Shown in pieces: positions 16,701 through 24,140 of a DNA stretch of 46,426 nt. This DNA comes from Hyphomicrobiaceae bacterium (GTDB lineage: Bacteria; Pseudomonadota; Alphaproteobacteria; Rhizobiales; Hyphomicrobiaceae): NCBI GenBank assembly GCA_020638035.1, contig JACKJI010000015.1, positions 1-46,426 on the forward strand, read 5' to 3'. Each line of letters begins with the position of its first letter. The stretch's first letter is position 1. The position numbers and the translations under genes are program-made. A model generated the notes under the pieces. That model had not been told where the DNA came from and did no database searches. It was given only the letters and a program-made list of their open reading frames with translations.

Positions 16701-17141
16701 GAACATCACAGCGACAAGCGCCAGGATGGAGAATAGGGCGGTGACAATCAGGTCCCAGCCGCCTGTTCCGCCCGAAGCGCGCAGGCTCATGCCGGTGGCG
16801 AAACTTTCGCCGATGAGCCAGGCGACGATCAGCATGACGCCCTGGATGCCGAACGTGATCATCAGCGAGAGCGTTGGCTCGTTGGTGAAGTTGCGCATGC
16901 CGTCCCACGTCGTCCAGCCCGAGGCGAGCGACAGGACGATGCCGGTGGCGGCCAGTAGCGCGAGGCGCCAGTTGGTGAAGATGGTGTCCTCGATGGTGTT
17001 GGCGGCGCGCGCCCAGATGCGGCGCACGAAAAGACCGACAGCACCAATGAAGGACATGAACAGCAGAGCGCTCAGAAGCTGCGTTGAAGCTTCCGGGCTC
17101 AGATTGGCGAACCAGTCACGGATGGACGACATGAAGTCCAT
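13785..17141 (-). CDS. Unrecognised 1118-residue membrane protein with coiled coil and duplicated C-terminal domain
   Basis: I do not recognise the family. Six hydrophobic helices lie at about 20-40, 58-76, 91-113, 129-150, 175-193 and 208-230. A long charged helical/coiled-coil region follows at 240-470 (ELEQQKSRVAKLEEQRA, SELAQIDGDLAKLKGEAE). Four Cys lie at ~511, 533, 559 and 581, and a seventh hydrophobic helix at 626-648. After that a domain occurs twice: 676-755 and 778-860 share the pattern PD-x4-NAD-x-VL-x2-M-x-PI ... VVKVLNA(A/G)AT. A Pro/Ala-rich linker (~865-930) precedes a helical C-terminal region. With an even number of N-terminal helices, the coiled coil should face the same side as the N-terminus. 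The gene is isolated, with large gaps both sides. Complete, with normal local codon use. Roles in envelope scaffolding or signalling are conceivable but unsupported. Confidence 0.85.
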   Translation of the reverse strand: MDFMSSIRDWFANLSPEASTQLLSALLFMSFIGAVGLFVRRIWARAANTIEDTIFTNWRLALLAATGIVLSLASGWTTWDGMRNFTNEPTLSLMITFGIQGVMLIVAWLIGESFATGMSLRASGGTGGWDLIVTALFSILALVAVMFYFGQGAGVDGVSPANWFDSETAHTIKNFSLFGAVTALVLAFIIAATKSDVGASYVQSARLIIKNSMLWLMFLACMATSVFFSFDSLFSTIFPADERKRAAEIRATNEVGRIVTDIGAHATKRRIEEARSLFQAPAWAAYEQELDKVAALAREAPDKIREQITRELEQQKSRVAKLEEQRATATGGQAGLQTRKQQLTEELSRLQAERPEAVAASNEQKAVVAEIEKRLDEQRTKVLAEEKGVEGSGKVGRGQFWRAAKTDEEKVRAELQIANERLRSPQSKVESIDKRLAQIKSELAQIDGDLAKLKGEAETAAQMISVAKAGNAAENSDRFDPSAGVASLERERQAFRQKPDRTALAAIQSQCSALVGAATKVESLRDAAAAIECNPKQATEAAARVFALNDGLDAFAKNCAGGDKLPTAGGTDALLEFGRRCLQDSGLTSADTSALGAALSRADLNRDDKAHRFVVTWNAFQDGNRLAYLALTIAIAIDSLVFMSGLFGANAVRSPLSDVPSLKARSAQQLEAIIENALLPDTFTNADAVLAAMQPITPIDGFTQEVIVPIDESINRNRVVKVLNAAATIGAVHRDVNRPERYLIRPELFEFLSTVAKRSFESNKENIKLAELKQVVAVALQPDVGRNADIVLNNMTPINEAHGFSSQIRLSDVPDGELSIVRKVLNAGATLQYVQHAEKDAARDLYFVHGQLYKTIALISAANPRPLPSLAAPPNAAPALEGPAKGPVHGGSLNAAPPPVPQRPDREMTRVPQSTRSPPRQLTQAALTQQEWEHLEALYADELLGALGLNRLTVAERFTGEGTQEAAISVWKELQRQANSNGELGYLLRKFQNDQEGVLDATYVSLKSGMQGDQRKINVLDACDQHIREILPALMLFPETGLVRFLIAELEQAAAPDDGQQPHEHVLLEQLRQISELMSHSDLSEVGDWNRVRRILSPSNITDLPQFMNRRRLDGGKS

Positions 17142-17596
17142 GTACCAGCCTCCCAGACCGCATCACTCTCCAACGCGGTCACCGCACCATCGAAACGCGC
17201 ACGCGCCGTGCACATCCACATCCCTCATGCACACGCGTGGTGCACACAAGTCGTGTGCAGCCTGCCACCTTGACCCGAGGCTGCGTCCCGCTGCACGCAC
17301 CAGCTCCATCGGCTGGTGTGTCGCGCAAGTTCAGCCTCTTGCCCTCTTCGGCGCTTGCCGCAAGGCTCGATCAGCAACACCGTGGCACTGAAGTAACGCG
17401 AGATTACGGCATTCTTCAGCCGAATCTAACGGCGGTTTGCACGATCAGCGCTGCGCTCGGGCCATCAATGCCTGCACCGCTGACCAAGCCGCAGTGCTCA
17501 ATCTAATGCGAATTGGCCACGATGCACGATCTGGCGACGAATTTTTTTAACATGGGAACGAGTTAACCCTGACGGCGTTAGCCGGGGTCATTGGCG
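17142..17596. other. 455-base gap between thiolase and membrane-protein gene
   Basis: No gene supported. It includes a small inverted repeat GCACAC-AAGTC-GTGTGC in the part near the membrane-protein start (about 17239-17255), and an AT-rich tract with seven consecutive T (about 17541-17550). The promoter of the minus-strand membrane-protein gene should lie in the first 200 bases. Confidence 0.4.
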
Positions 17597-18760
17597 TCAT
17601 ACGCGCTCGAACAGCACCGCGACGCCAAGTCCGCCGATTGCGCCCTGCCCGGCAAGGCCGAAACGGGTGGGGTTGTCGCCACTGCGGCGCACCATGTCGG
17701 TATAAAGCCTCGCCACCAGCACGGCACCGGACGCTCCAAATGGATGGCCGCGAACGATGGCACCGCCCGCCGGATTTATGCGGGCAGGGTCGAGTTTAAG
17801 GCTACGGGCGAACGCGATCGCCTGCGCTGCGGAGCTTTCGGACAGCTCCACGACGCCGATCTCGCCAGCGTGCAAACTGCCATTGAGCCGCTCGAAGAGC
17901 TTGCGCGCAGCCGTAATCGGAGCTGCGGCCTCCTCGGTGGGCCGTGCCCCGACACTCACCGTCCGCAAGAGCCGCAGGGCCGGAGGCTGGCCGAGTCGCT
18001 GCCAGACCGCCTCGGAAACCATCACGGCGAAGGCCGCGCCGTCATGCATGGCGCTGGTATTGGCCGGTGTCAGCGTGCCGCCATCCGGCGCGAAGGGCAC
18101 CGACTCGGAGATGTCGTCCAGATCGGGAGCGGCCGCACTCTCATCGCGCGCTTCCTCCGCGTTCGCGCGCAGCGGCACGATCTCGCCGACGAATGAGCGT
18201 TCCTCTCGTGCACGCGCAGCATTGGCATGCGTGGCGAAAGCCCATTCGTCCTGCTCCTGCCGGCTGATGCCAAGGGCATGGGCGAGCGTTTCGGAGGCTT
18301 CGAACGGTTGCGGCTCGTCGGCCGCATCCGTCATCGCCGGCTCGTAGCGCATGAAATGCGGTGTCTGATAGAGCGTCCTTGGCCGCATGATGCGCCAGGG
18401 AGCGGTCGACAGGCTTTCGGCGCCGCCGGCAACGGCAATCTCGCAGTCACCGAGCGCAATCGCGCGATGCGCGGCTATGATCGCTTCCAGCGACGAGCCG
18501 CATTGCCGGTCTATGGTGGTCGCGGCAACGGCCTCGGAGAGCCCGGCGGCCAGAGCGATGAGGCGCGCGGGATTGCCGCCCTCAGTGGCGTTTCCGAGAA
18601 CGAGGTCCTCGACCTCGGCAGCGGCGATGCCTGCGTCCTGGAGCGCTGCGACCACAACCGGAGCTGCCAGTGCGTCGATACGTCGGCCGCGATGCAGGCC
18701 GCCCACGCGCCCCAATGCAGAGCGCCGTGCGGCGACGATATAGGCAGTTGTCTCAGGCAT
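17597..18760 (-). CDS. Thiolase-family protein with altered active site
   Basis: A 387-residue protein of the thiolase superfamily (acyl-CoA C-acyltransferases). The nucleophilic Cys is present in DRQCGSSLEAI near residue 87, and the catalytic His in RGHPFGASGA near residue 340. Two standard motifs are changed: the NEAFA motif reads SESSAA (VVELSESSAAQAI), and the C-terminal CxGGG motif, which supplies the second catalytic Cys, reads GQGAIGGLG. The PhaA thiolase at 32444-33634 has all four motifs, so the contrast is visible within the window. The protein may be a condensing or degradative enzyme of different specificity, or catalytically weak. Start ATG at 18758-18760; the N-terminus AYIVAARRSALGRVGG is family-typical. 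Divergent from zur. Confidence 0.86.
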   Translation of the reverse strand: MPETTAYIVAARRSALGRVGGLHRGRRIDALAAPVVVAALQDAGIAAAEVEDLVLGNATEGGNPARLIALAAGLSEAVAATTIDRQCGSSLEAIIAAHRAIALGDCEIAVAGGAESLSTAPWRIMRPRTLYQTPHFMRYEPAMTDAADEPQPFEASETLAHALGISRQEQDEWAFATHANAARAREERSFVGEIVPLRANAEEARDESAAAPDLDDISESVPFAPDGGTLTPANTSAMHDGAAFAVMVSEAVWQRLGQPPALRLLRTVSVGARPTEEAAAPITAARKLFERLNGSLHAGEIGVVELSESSAAQAIAFARSLKLDPARINPAGGAIVRGHPFGASGAVLVARLYTDMVRRSGDNPTRFGLAGQGAIGGLGVAVLFERV

Positions 18761-19259
18761 CAGTCTTCTATTCTCCAGGGCGCGCGGGCGGCGCGCGAAG
18801 GTCGTAGTCAGAGAGCCGGGCGATTGAGCCGGCGGCCAGAAGCTGCGGGTCCCGCGCCGCTCGCGTCTTGGACCGCGCCCCCGTCGCTGCTACGGCACGC
18901 CGTCGCCACGGTCGTCGTTACGGGATGAGCGCGACCGGCTACGTGGTCTGGCGAAACCGTCCGGTCGGTTCGTCCTTGAGCGCACGGCCCGGGCAGTCTT
19001 GCAGATTGCTCAGGTGACGGACGCCAAGGCCGGTGGACGCCATGCAGACATTCTCAATCCGGGGCGCAAGGACGGATTAGGTTGGCGGGTGATTGTGGCA
19101 AAGGCTGGCAGGACGGACAATTTTGATGCCGGCACGGGCAAACCGGGCCGGTGTCCAAGGTCCCCGTGCCAGCACGGCTTGTCCTGATCAGGCGAAGCGG
19201 TGCTATATAGGCTGAATTATGCGCCCGTCGCGCCCGCAAGGAAAGCGCCGATCCTTCTG
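18761..19259. other. 499-base divergent region between thiolase gene and zur
   Basis: Should hold the promoters of both flanking genes. Near zur there is an AT-rich GCTATATAGGCTGAATTATG (about 19202-19221), the best candidate for the zur promoter or operator. GGCACGGG (19131-19138) pairs with CCCGTGCC (19163-19170), but without a T tract. No coding region supported; the frame of zur can be read upstream to a GTG at 19200, which is not needed. Confidence 0.4.
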
Positions 19260-19778
19260 ATGAGCAGATCTTCCAATAAGGCCAATGCCCAGCCCCGACA
19301 GGGTGTCTCTGCAGCGCGGCTGGCACAGGCCGTCGAGCGGGCGCGCACGATCTTCGCAGAGCGCAACCTGCGGTTCACGGATCTGCGCGAGCAGGTGTTT
19401 GCCGAGATCGCTGCGACCAATGGGGCGATCGGTGCCTACGACATCCTCGACCGGCTGTCGGGCAAGGGGACGCGGCTGGCGCCGATCTCGGTCTATCGTT
19501 CAATCGATGCATTGCTTGACGCCGGCGTCATTCACAGGCTGGAGAGCAAGAACGCCTACTTCGCCTGCCGCCGGCACGAACACGACAAGCATGGCCGTCC
19601 GATCTTCCTGGCGTGCGAGCGGTGCGGCACTGTGACAGAGGCCGAGGCGCAAGGCGTCTTCGACCTCATCAACCAAGTGGCGCGCGGACAAGGGTTCGAT
19701 GCCCGTGTGAAGTTCGTCGAGGTGTCGGGGGTATGCTCCAAATGTGCTCCGGCGGCGGCGCGCAGCGGGGCGTCATAA
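19260..19778 (+). CDS. zur: Zinc uptake regulator Zur (Fur family)
   Basis: A 172-residue Fur-family repressor that, with Zn2+, shuts off zinc uptake genes. Winged helix: RFTDLREQVFAEIAATNGAIGAYDILDRLSG, then APISVYRSIDALLDAGVIHRLE. The metal-binding half contains ACRRHEHDKHGRPIF with a His cluster. A structural zinc site is formed by two Cys pairs, CERCGT and CSKC. Identification as Zur rather than Fur or PerR rests mainly on the znuC-znuB genes that follow. The ATG at 19260-19262 is preceded by AAGGAAAG about 14 bases up. It reads into znuC 118 bases later, so Zur probably represses its own operon. Confidence 0.9.
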   Translation: MSRSSNKANAQPRQGVSAARLAQAVERARTIFAERNLRFTDLREQVFAEIAATNGAIGAYDILDRLSGKGTRLAPISVYRSIDALLDAGVIHRLESKNAYFACRRHEHDKHGRPIFLACERCGTVTEAEAQGVFDLINQVARGQGFDARVKFVEVSGVCSKCAPAAARSGAS

Positions 19779-19896
19779 CGATGCCAGGCAGAACTGGTTT
19801 GACGGAGGAGTGGCCTGGCCGGGCCGTTCCCTTCGAGGGCGCCGCCCCGTTGCCAGCACGGGCGCGCGCCGTGGCCGCCAAGGGGGCGAGCCGAAC

Positions 19897-20808
19897 ATGA
19901 CGGACACTCCTCACGCGACCTGCTGCGGTCACCATCACCCGCATGGGCCCCATGGCAAGGCGCACGATCATTGCGGACACGAGCATGCCGCGGCTGCCCG
20001 TGAGCCGGACGCAATGGCCCTCGTTTCTGCGCGTGCTCTAAGCCTGCGGCGTGGTGGCCGGGTGATCCTGGAAGGCGTCGACATCGATATCGTTGCCGGT
20101 GAGATCGTCACGCTGATTGGGCCCAACGGCGCGGGCAAGACGACGCTGGTGCGGCTGCTACTCGGGCTCGAGGCGGCTGACGGTGGCCAGATCAGGCGGC
20201 GCGAGGACCTCAGGATCGGATACGTACCGCAACGCTTTGACATTGACCGGGCGCTGCCGATGACCGTCGAGCGCTTCCTTTCGCTGGGGCTCGACGTGCG
20301 GCGGGCCGACATTACTGCCGTCTTGCGCGATGTCGGCGCAGAGCATGTGATCGACCGGCAGCTGGCGCAGCTTTCGGGCGGCGAAGGACAGCGCGTGGTG
20401 CTGGCGCGGGCGCTGTTGCGGCGGCCCAATCTGCTGGTGCTGGACGAGCCGGTCCGCGGTGTCGATGCCACCGGCGAGGCGGAACTCTACACGCTCATCG
20501 GGCGGCTGCGGACGGAACGCGGCTTCGGCGTGCTGTTGGTCAGCCACGACCTGCACGTCGTCATGGCGGCGAGCGACCGTGTGCTGTGTCTCAACCGGCA
20601 TGTGTGCTGCTCGGGCGTGCCCAAGACGGTCGCCAAGCATCCTGAGTACGTCAGGCTGTTCGGGGCCGAGATGGCGCGTGCCTTCGCCATCTACGAGCAC
20701 CATCACGATCATGCGCACGATCTTGCCGGACGGCCAATGCCGGATGCCTCGACGGACACGCAGGTGGCGCCAACGAGTGGCGCGCGAGGTGGGGAGGGGG
20801 CCGCGTGA
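19897..20808 (+). CDS. znuC: Zinc ABC transporter ATPase ZnuC with His-rich N-terminus
   Basis: A 303-residue ATPase of the high-affinity zinc importer. Walker A GPNGAGKTT, signature LSGGEGQRV, Walker B NLLVLDEP and switch His in LLVSHDLH are all intact. The first 30 residues carry a dense His/Cys cluster (CCGHHHPHGPHGKAHDHCGH), and a second one lies near the C-terminus (YEHHHDHAHD). Such clusters are known as zinc-buffering or sensing segments in zinc transport proteins, and here suggest cytoplasmic zinc binding at both ends. AAGGGGGCGAG precedes the ATG by 6-7 bases, fixing the start. The stop overlaps the znuB start by 4 bases (GTGA), a sign of translational coupling. Confidence 0.94.
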   Translation: MTDTPHATCCGHHHPHGPHGKAHDHCGHEHAAAAREPDAMALVSARALSLRRGGRVILEGVDIDIVAGEIVTLIGPNGAGKTTLVRLLLGLEAADGGQIRRREDLRIGYVPQRFDIDRALPMTVERFLSLGLDVRRADITAVLRDVGAEHVIDRQLAQLSGGEGQRVVLARALLRRPNLLVLDEPVRGVDATGEAELYTLIGRLRTERGFGVLLVSHDLHVVMAASDRVLCLNRHVCCSGVPKTVAKHPEYVRLFGAEMARAFAIYEHHHDHAHDLAGRPMPDASTDTQVAPTSGARGGEGAA

Positions 20809-21611
20809 GTATGCTGGAGCCGTTCCTCCTGCGGGCGCTCGTCGCCGCACTCGGGCTCGCGCTGGTGGCAGCGCCTCTCGGCGCACTGGTGGTGTGGCAG
20901 CGCATGGCCTACTTCGGCGAGACAATGGCGCAAGCGAGCCTGCTCGGCGTGGCCCTGTCGCTTGCTGTCGGCGGTGATGTGACGGTGTCGGTGCTGGTCG
21001 TCGCGATGCTGGCGGCGTTGTTGATTCTTCTGCTGTCGCGCCAGCGTGTACTGCCCCTCGACTCGGTGCTGGGGCTTCTGCATCACGGCTCGCTTGCGGC
21101 AGGCGTGATCGCGACGGCGGCGCTGGCCGGCCCTTCGGTCGATCTACTGGGCTATCTGTTCGGCGACATCTTCGCGGTGAGCCAAACGGATCTCGCTTGG
21201 ATCTGGGGTGGCGGAGTGCTGGTGTTGGGCGTGCTCTACTTCATATGGCAACCGCTCTTGCGGCTCGCCGTACACGAGGAACTGGCAATCGCCGAAGGCG
21301 TACCGGGCGGACGCATCAAAGCGGCGTTCATGCTGCTGCTCGCCATCACCATCGCCATTGCCATAAAGATCCTCGGTATCCTGCTGGTAATCGCCTTCCT
21401 TATCGTTCCGGCTGCAGCCGCACGGCCGTTCGCGCGCACACCCGAGCAGATGGTCGCAATTACGGCGCTCGTCGCCGTGGCAGGTGTCGTGGCGGGGCTT
21501 GCCTTGTCGGCACGCAGCGACGCGCCAGGGGGGCCGGCGATCGTGCTGGTCCTCGCGGCGATGGCGCTGACTTCGCTGGTGCGTGCGCGGATCGCTGGCA
21601 GGGGGGACTGA
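20805..21611 (+). CDS. znuB: Zinc ABC transporter permease ZnuB
   Basis: A 268-residue membrane permease of the ABC-3 family, with about eight to nine hydrophobic helices. Family segments: PLGALVVWQRMAYFGETMAQASLLG near the N-terminus, then DSVLGLLHHGSLAAGV and YLFGDIFAVS, and the coupling-helix region VHEELAIAEGVPGGR. LGILLVIAFLIVPAAAAR follows. Translation probably begins at the GTG overlapping the znuC stop; an ATG two codons later (20811) is equally possible. No znuA gene follows: ispG is next, so the periplasmic zinc-binding protein must be encoded elsewhere. Confidence 0.94.
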   Translation: MSMLEPFLLRALVAALGLALVAAPLGALVVWQRMAYFGETMAQASLLGVALSLAVGGDVTVSVLVVAMLAALLILLLSRQRVLPLDSVLGLLHHGSLAAGVIATAALAGPSVDLLGYLFGDIFAVSQTDLAWIWGGGVLVLGVLYFIWQPLLRLAVHEELAIAEGVPGGRIKAAFMLLLAITIAIAIKILGILLVIAFLIVPAAAARPFARTPEQMVAITALVAVAGVVAGLALSARSDAPGGPAIVLVLAAMALTSLVRARIAGRGD

Positions 21612-21777
21612 ACCGGCGATGGCGGCCACCGTGGCTTGCGAGTGGCACCGCGGCTCCGCTTGGAGTATTGCACATGCCAACATCGGCCGTTATGGCAGCG
21701 CCCAGGCGCCGACGAGAGCTGCGGCGATCGAGGCGTCGATCAAGGAGCCGGCATCCCGGCGAATTCGGAAAGATCGG

Positions 21778-23061
21778 ATGAGTGGCCGAATGAGTGGCAC
21801 GACGCCCAATGCCTTGTCCTCACGCCGTCATGCGACGCCCGTGCGCATTGGCGCGGTGACGATCGGCGGCCCGGCTCCGGTCGTCGTCCAATCGATGACG
21901 AACACCGACACCGCCGATATCGATGCAACCGTGCGGCAGGTTGCGGCCCTGGCACGCGCAGGCTCTGAGCTTGTGCGCATCACGGTCGACCGCGACGAGG
22001 CGGCGAAAGCCGTACCGCGGATCGTAGAGAAGCTGCGCACGCAGGGCGTCACCGTGCCGATCGTCGGTGACTTCCACTACATCGGCCACAAGCTTCTGGC
22101 GGAAAACCCGGCTGCGGCCGAAGCGCTCGACAAGTATCGCATCAATCCGGGCAACGTCGGCTTCAAGGCAAAGAAGGACCGTCAGTTCGGCGACATCATC
22201 GAGCTGGCGTTGAAGTATGGCAAGCCCGTCAGGATCGGCGTCAATTGGGGCTCGCTCGATCAGGAGCTGCTGACACATTTGATGGACGAGAACGCCCGCT
22301 CAGCCGCGCCCATGGATGCACGCGCGGTGATGCACGAGGCGATCGTCCAGTCGGCACTGCTGTCGGCGGAACGGGCCGAGGCGCTGGGGCTTGGCGCCGA
22401 CCGCATTGTTATTTCCGCCAAGGTGTCGGCGGTGCAGGACCTCATCGCTGTCTATTCCATGCTGGCGGGGCGTTGCTCCTACGCCCTGCATCTGGGGCTC
22501 ACCGAAGCCGGCATGGGCTCGAAGGGTATCGTCGCCTCGACCGCGGCAATGGCCGTTCTCCTGCAGCAGGGCATCGGCGATACCATTCGCGTCTCGCTGA
22601 CGCCGGAGCCTGGCGGTGACCGTACACTCGAGGTGAAGGTCGCGCAGGAGATTCTGCAGACGATGGGTCTGCGCTCGTTCGTGCCGATCGTCGCTGCGTG
22701 TCCGGGCTGCGGGCGCACGACGTCGACGGTGTTCCAGGAACTCGCCCGCGATGTGGAGACGATGATCCGCGAGCGTATGCCGGAGTGGCGGCGGCAGTAT
22801 CCAGGCGTCGAGACGCTGAATCTCGCGGTGATGGGCTGCATCGTCAACGGGCCGGGTGAGTCCAAGCACGCCGACATCGGTATCTCGCTGCCGGGTACGG
22901 GCGAGCAGCCAGCAGCGCCCGTCTTTATTGATGGCAAAAAGGCGATGACACTGCGCGGCCCCAACATCGCCGCCGAGTTCAAGCAGATCGTCGAGGACTA
23001 TATCGCGCGACGTTTTGGCGCGATTACGAAAAGGCCAGAGAATGTGGACGTTATCGAATAA
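21778..23061 (+). CDS. ispG: 4-hydroxy-3-methylbut-2-enyl diphosphate synthase IspG
   Basis: A 427-residue 4Fe-4S enzyme of the MEP isoprenoid pathway that converts MEcPP to HMBPP. The TIM-barrel part starts TPVRIGAVTIGGPAPVVVQSMT, with NTDTADIDATVRQ and PIVGDFHYIGHKL. The C-terminal cluster domain supplies three Cys, two in AACPGCGRTTS and one in AVMGCIVNGPGE; the Glu of GPGE is the fourth ligand in this family. Normal length for alphaproteobacteria. The ATG at 21778-21780 has GGAAAGA about 7 bases upstream. Another in-frame ATG is four codons on. The open frame extends upstream into znuB, but the extra sequence is unlike the family. Confidence 0.97.
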   Translation: MSGRMSGTTPNALSSRRHATPVRIGAVTIGGPAPVVVQSMTNTDTADIDATVRQVAALARAGSELVRITVDRDEAAKAVPRIVEKLRTQGVTVPIVGDFHYIGHKLLAENPAAAEALDKYRINPGNVGFKAKKDRQFGDIIELALKYGKPVRIGVNWGSLDQELLTHLMDENARSAAPMDARAVMHEAIVQSALLSAERAEALGLGADRIVISAKVSAVQDLIAVYSMLAGRCSYALHLGLTEAGMGSKGIVASTAAMAVLLQQGIGDTIRVSLTPEPGGDRTLEVKVAQEILQTMGLRSFVPIVAACPGCGRTTSTVFQELARDVETMIRERMPEWRRQYPGVETLNLAVMGCIVNGPGESKHADIGISLPGTGEQPAAPVFIDGKKAMTLRGPNIAAEFKQIVEDYIARRFGAITKRPENVDVIE

Positions 23062-23189
23062 GCCTTCGCGGAGTATATTGCACTTTGTCGCAGTGAAGTG
23101 ATTTCGCAGCCATTTTTCAGTCCCACGCCCGCCTCAATCCGGTCGTTGGTTGCCCCTCATCGGCACCACGGAAGAGGGGTCATGAGACA

Positions 23190-23912
23190 ATGTCGAGGAT
23201 TTTGAAGTCGGGCGCGATTGCTGCGCTTGCAGTCGCTGCATCATGCGCGTCGGCTGCGGCAGCGGACCTGGGGGGCGCACGCACGCCGCCGGTCGTCGAG
23301 CCCTTCGATACGTCACCACCGGTACGTCTGTTCACTTGGCGCGGCTTCTATGCTGGCGTCAACGGCGGCTATGCCTGGGGCAGCGGCGATGCAACCGTCA
23401 TCAACGATGGCATCAACGCTGGCACGCTCGACGCAATCGACCCCAGCGGATTCCTGGGCGGTGGCCAGATCGGCTACAACGCCCAGTTTGGAAACTTCGT
23501 AATTGGCGCCGAGGCCGACCTTCAGGGTGGCTGGGTCGATGGATCTTCAGCTGGCGTAGCCGGGCTCGTCGGCCCGTCGTCCACGTCGAGCGATCTCAAT
23601 TGGCTGTCGACAGTTCGTGGCCGCATCGGCTTTGCCGGCGACCGGGTGCTGGTCTATGCGACCGGCGGCGTCGCCTGGGCCGATATCGATTTCACCGCAC
23701 GCACACCGCTCGTCACGCTGTCGGGTGGCGACACGCTGACGGGCTATGCGTTGGGTGGCGGCGTCGAGTGGGCGCTCGGCACCAACTGGACCGCGCGCGC
23801 GGAATACCTCTACATCGATCTGGAGGACGCCAAATTGACCGGCGCCGGCACCTCGGCGACGTTCGACAATGCGTTCCATACGATGCGCGTGGGCCTGAAC
23901 TACAAGTTCTGA
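23190..23912 (+). CDS. Outer-membrane beta-barrel protein, Omp25/RopB-like
   Basis: A 240-residue small porin-like protein. Signal peptide: SRILKSGAIAALAVAASCASAAAA, cleaved before DLGG. The mature part has the alternating hydrophobic strands and glycine-aromatic turns of an eight-stranded barrel: WRGFYAGVNGGYAWG, GFLGGGQIGYNAQFGNFVIGAEADL, LNWLSTVRGRIGFAGDRVLVYATGG. It ends with Phe after MRVGLNYKF, the C-terminal Phe needed for Bam-mediated insertion. Members of this group are abundant in Rhizobiales outer membranes and contribute to envelope stability. GAAGAGGGG lies about 10 bases before the ATG. A strong terminator-like hairpin follows 40 bases downstream. Confidence 0.92.
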   Translation: MSRILKSGAIAALAVAASCASAAAADLGGARTPPVVEPFDTSPPVRLFTWRGFYAGVNGGYAWGSGDATVINDGINAGTLDAIDPSGFLGGGQIGYNAQFGNFVIGAEADLQGGWVDGSSAGVAGLVGPSSTSSDLNWLSTVRGRIGFAGDRVLVYATGGVAWADIDFTARTPLVTLSGGDTLTGYALGGGVEWALGTNWTARAEYLYIDLEDAKLTGAGTSATFDNAFHTMRVGLNYKF

Positions 23913-23952
23913 GCCTGCCGCCCGCCGCCTGAAGGTGGCAACATGCCATGCC

Positions 23953-23981
23953 AACGCCCGCGGTTCGGCCCGCGGGCGTTT
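23953..23981 (+). terminator. Intrinsic terminator after the omp gene
   Basis: An 11-base perfect stem, AACGCCCGCGG with CCGCGGGCGTT, closes a 6-base loop (TTCGGC) and is followed by T-rich GTTTCGTG. It sits 40 bases after the omp stop. Confidence 0.8.
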
Positions 23982-24140
23982 CGTGTGGCATCTCAAGCCG
24001 CATCCGGCTCGGCATCTCGTTTACTACGATCATGCAGCGCGCCTTTACGCCAGGGGCGGGCGGCGTATCGTGATGCTACTGCCGAACGTGAGGGGAACGG
24101 GCATGGGCGGAATCGCGCCTCCACCCACATCCTTGGCGCT

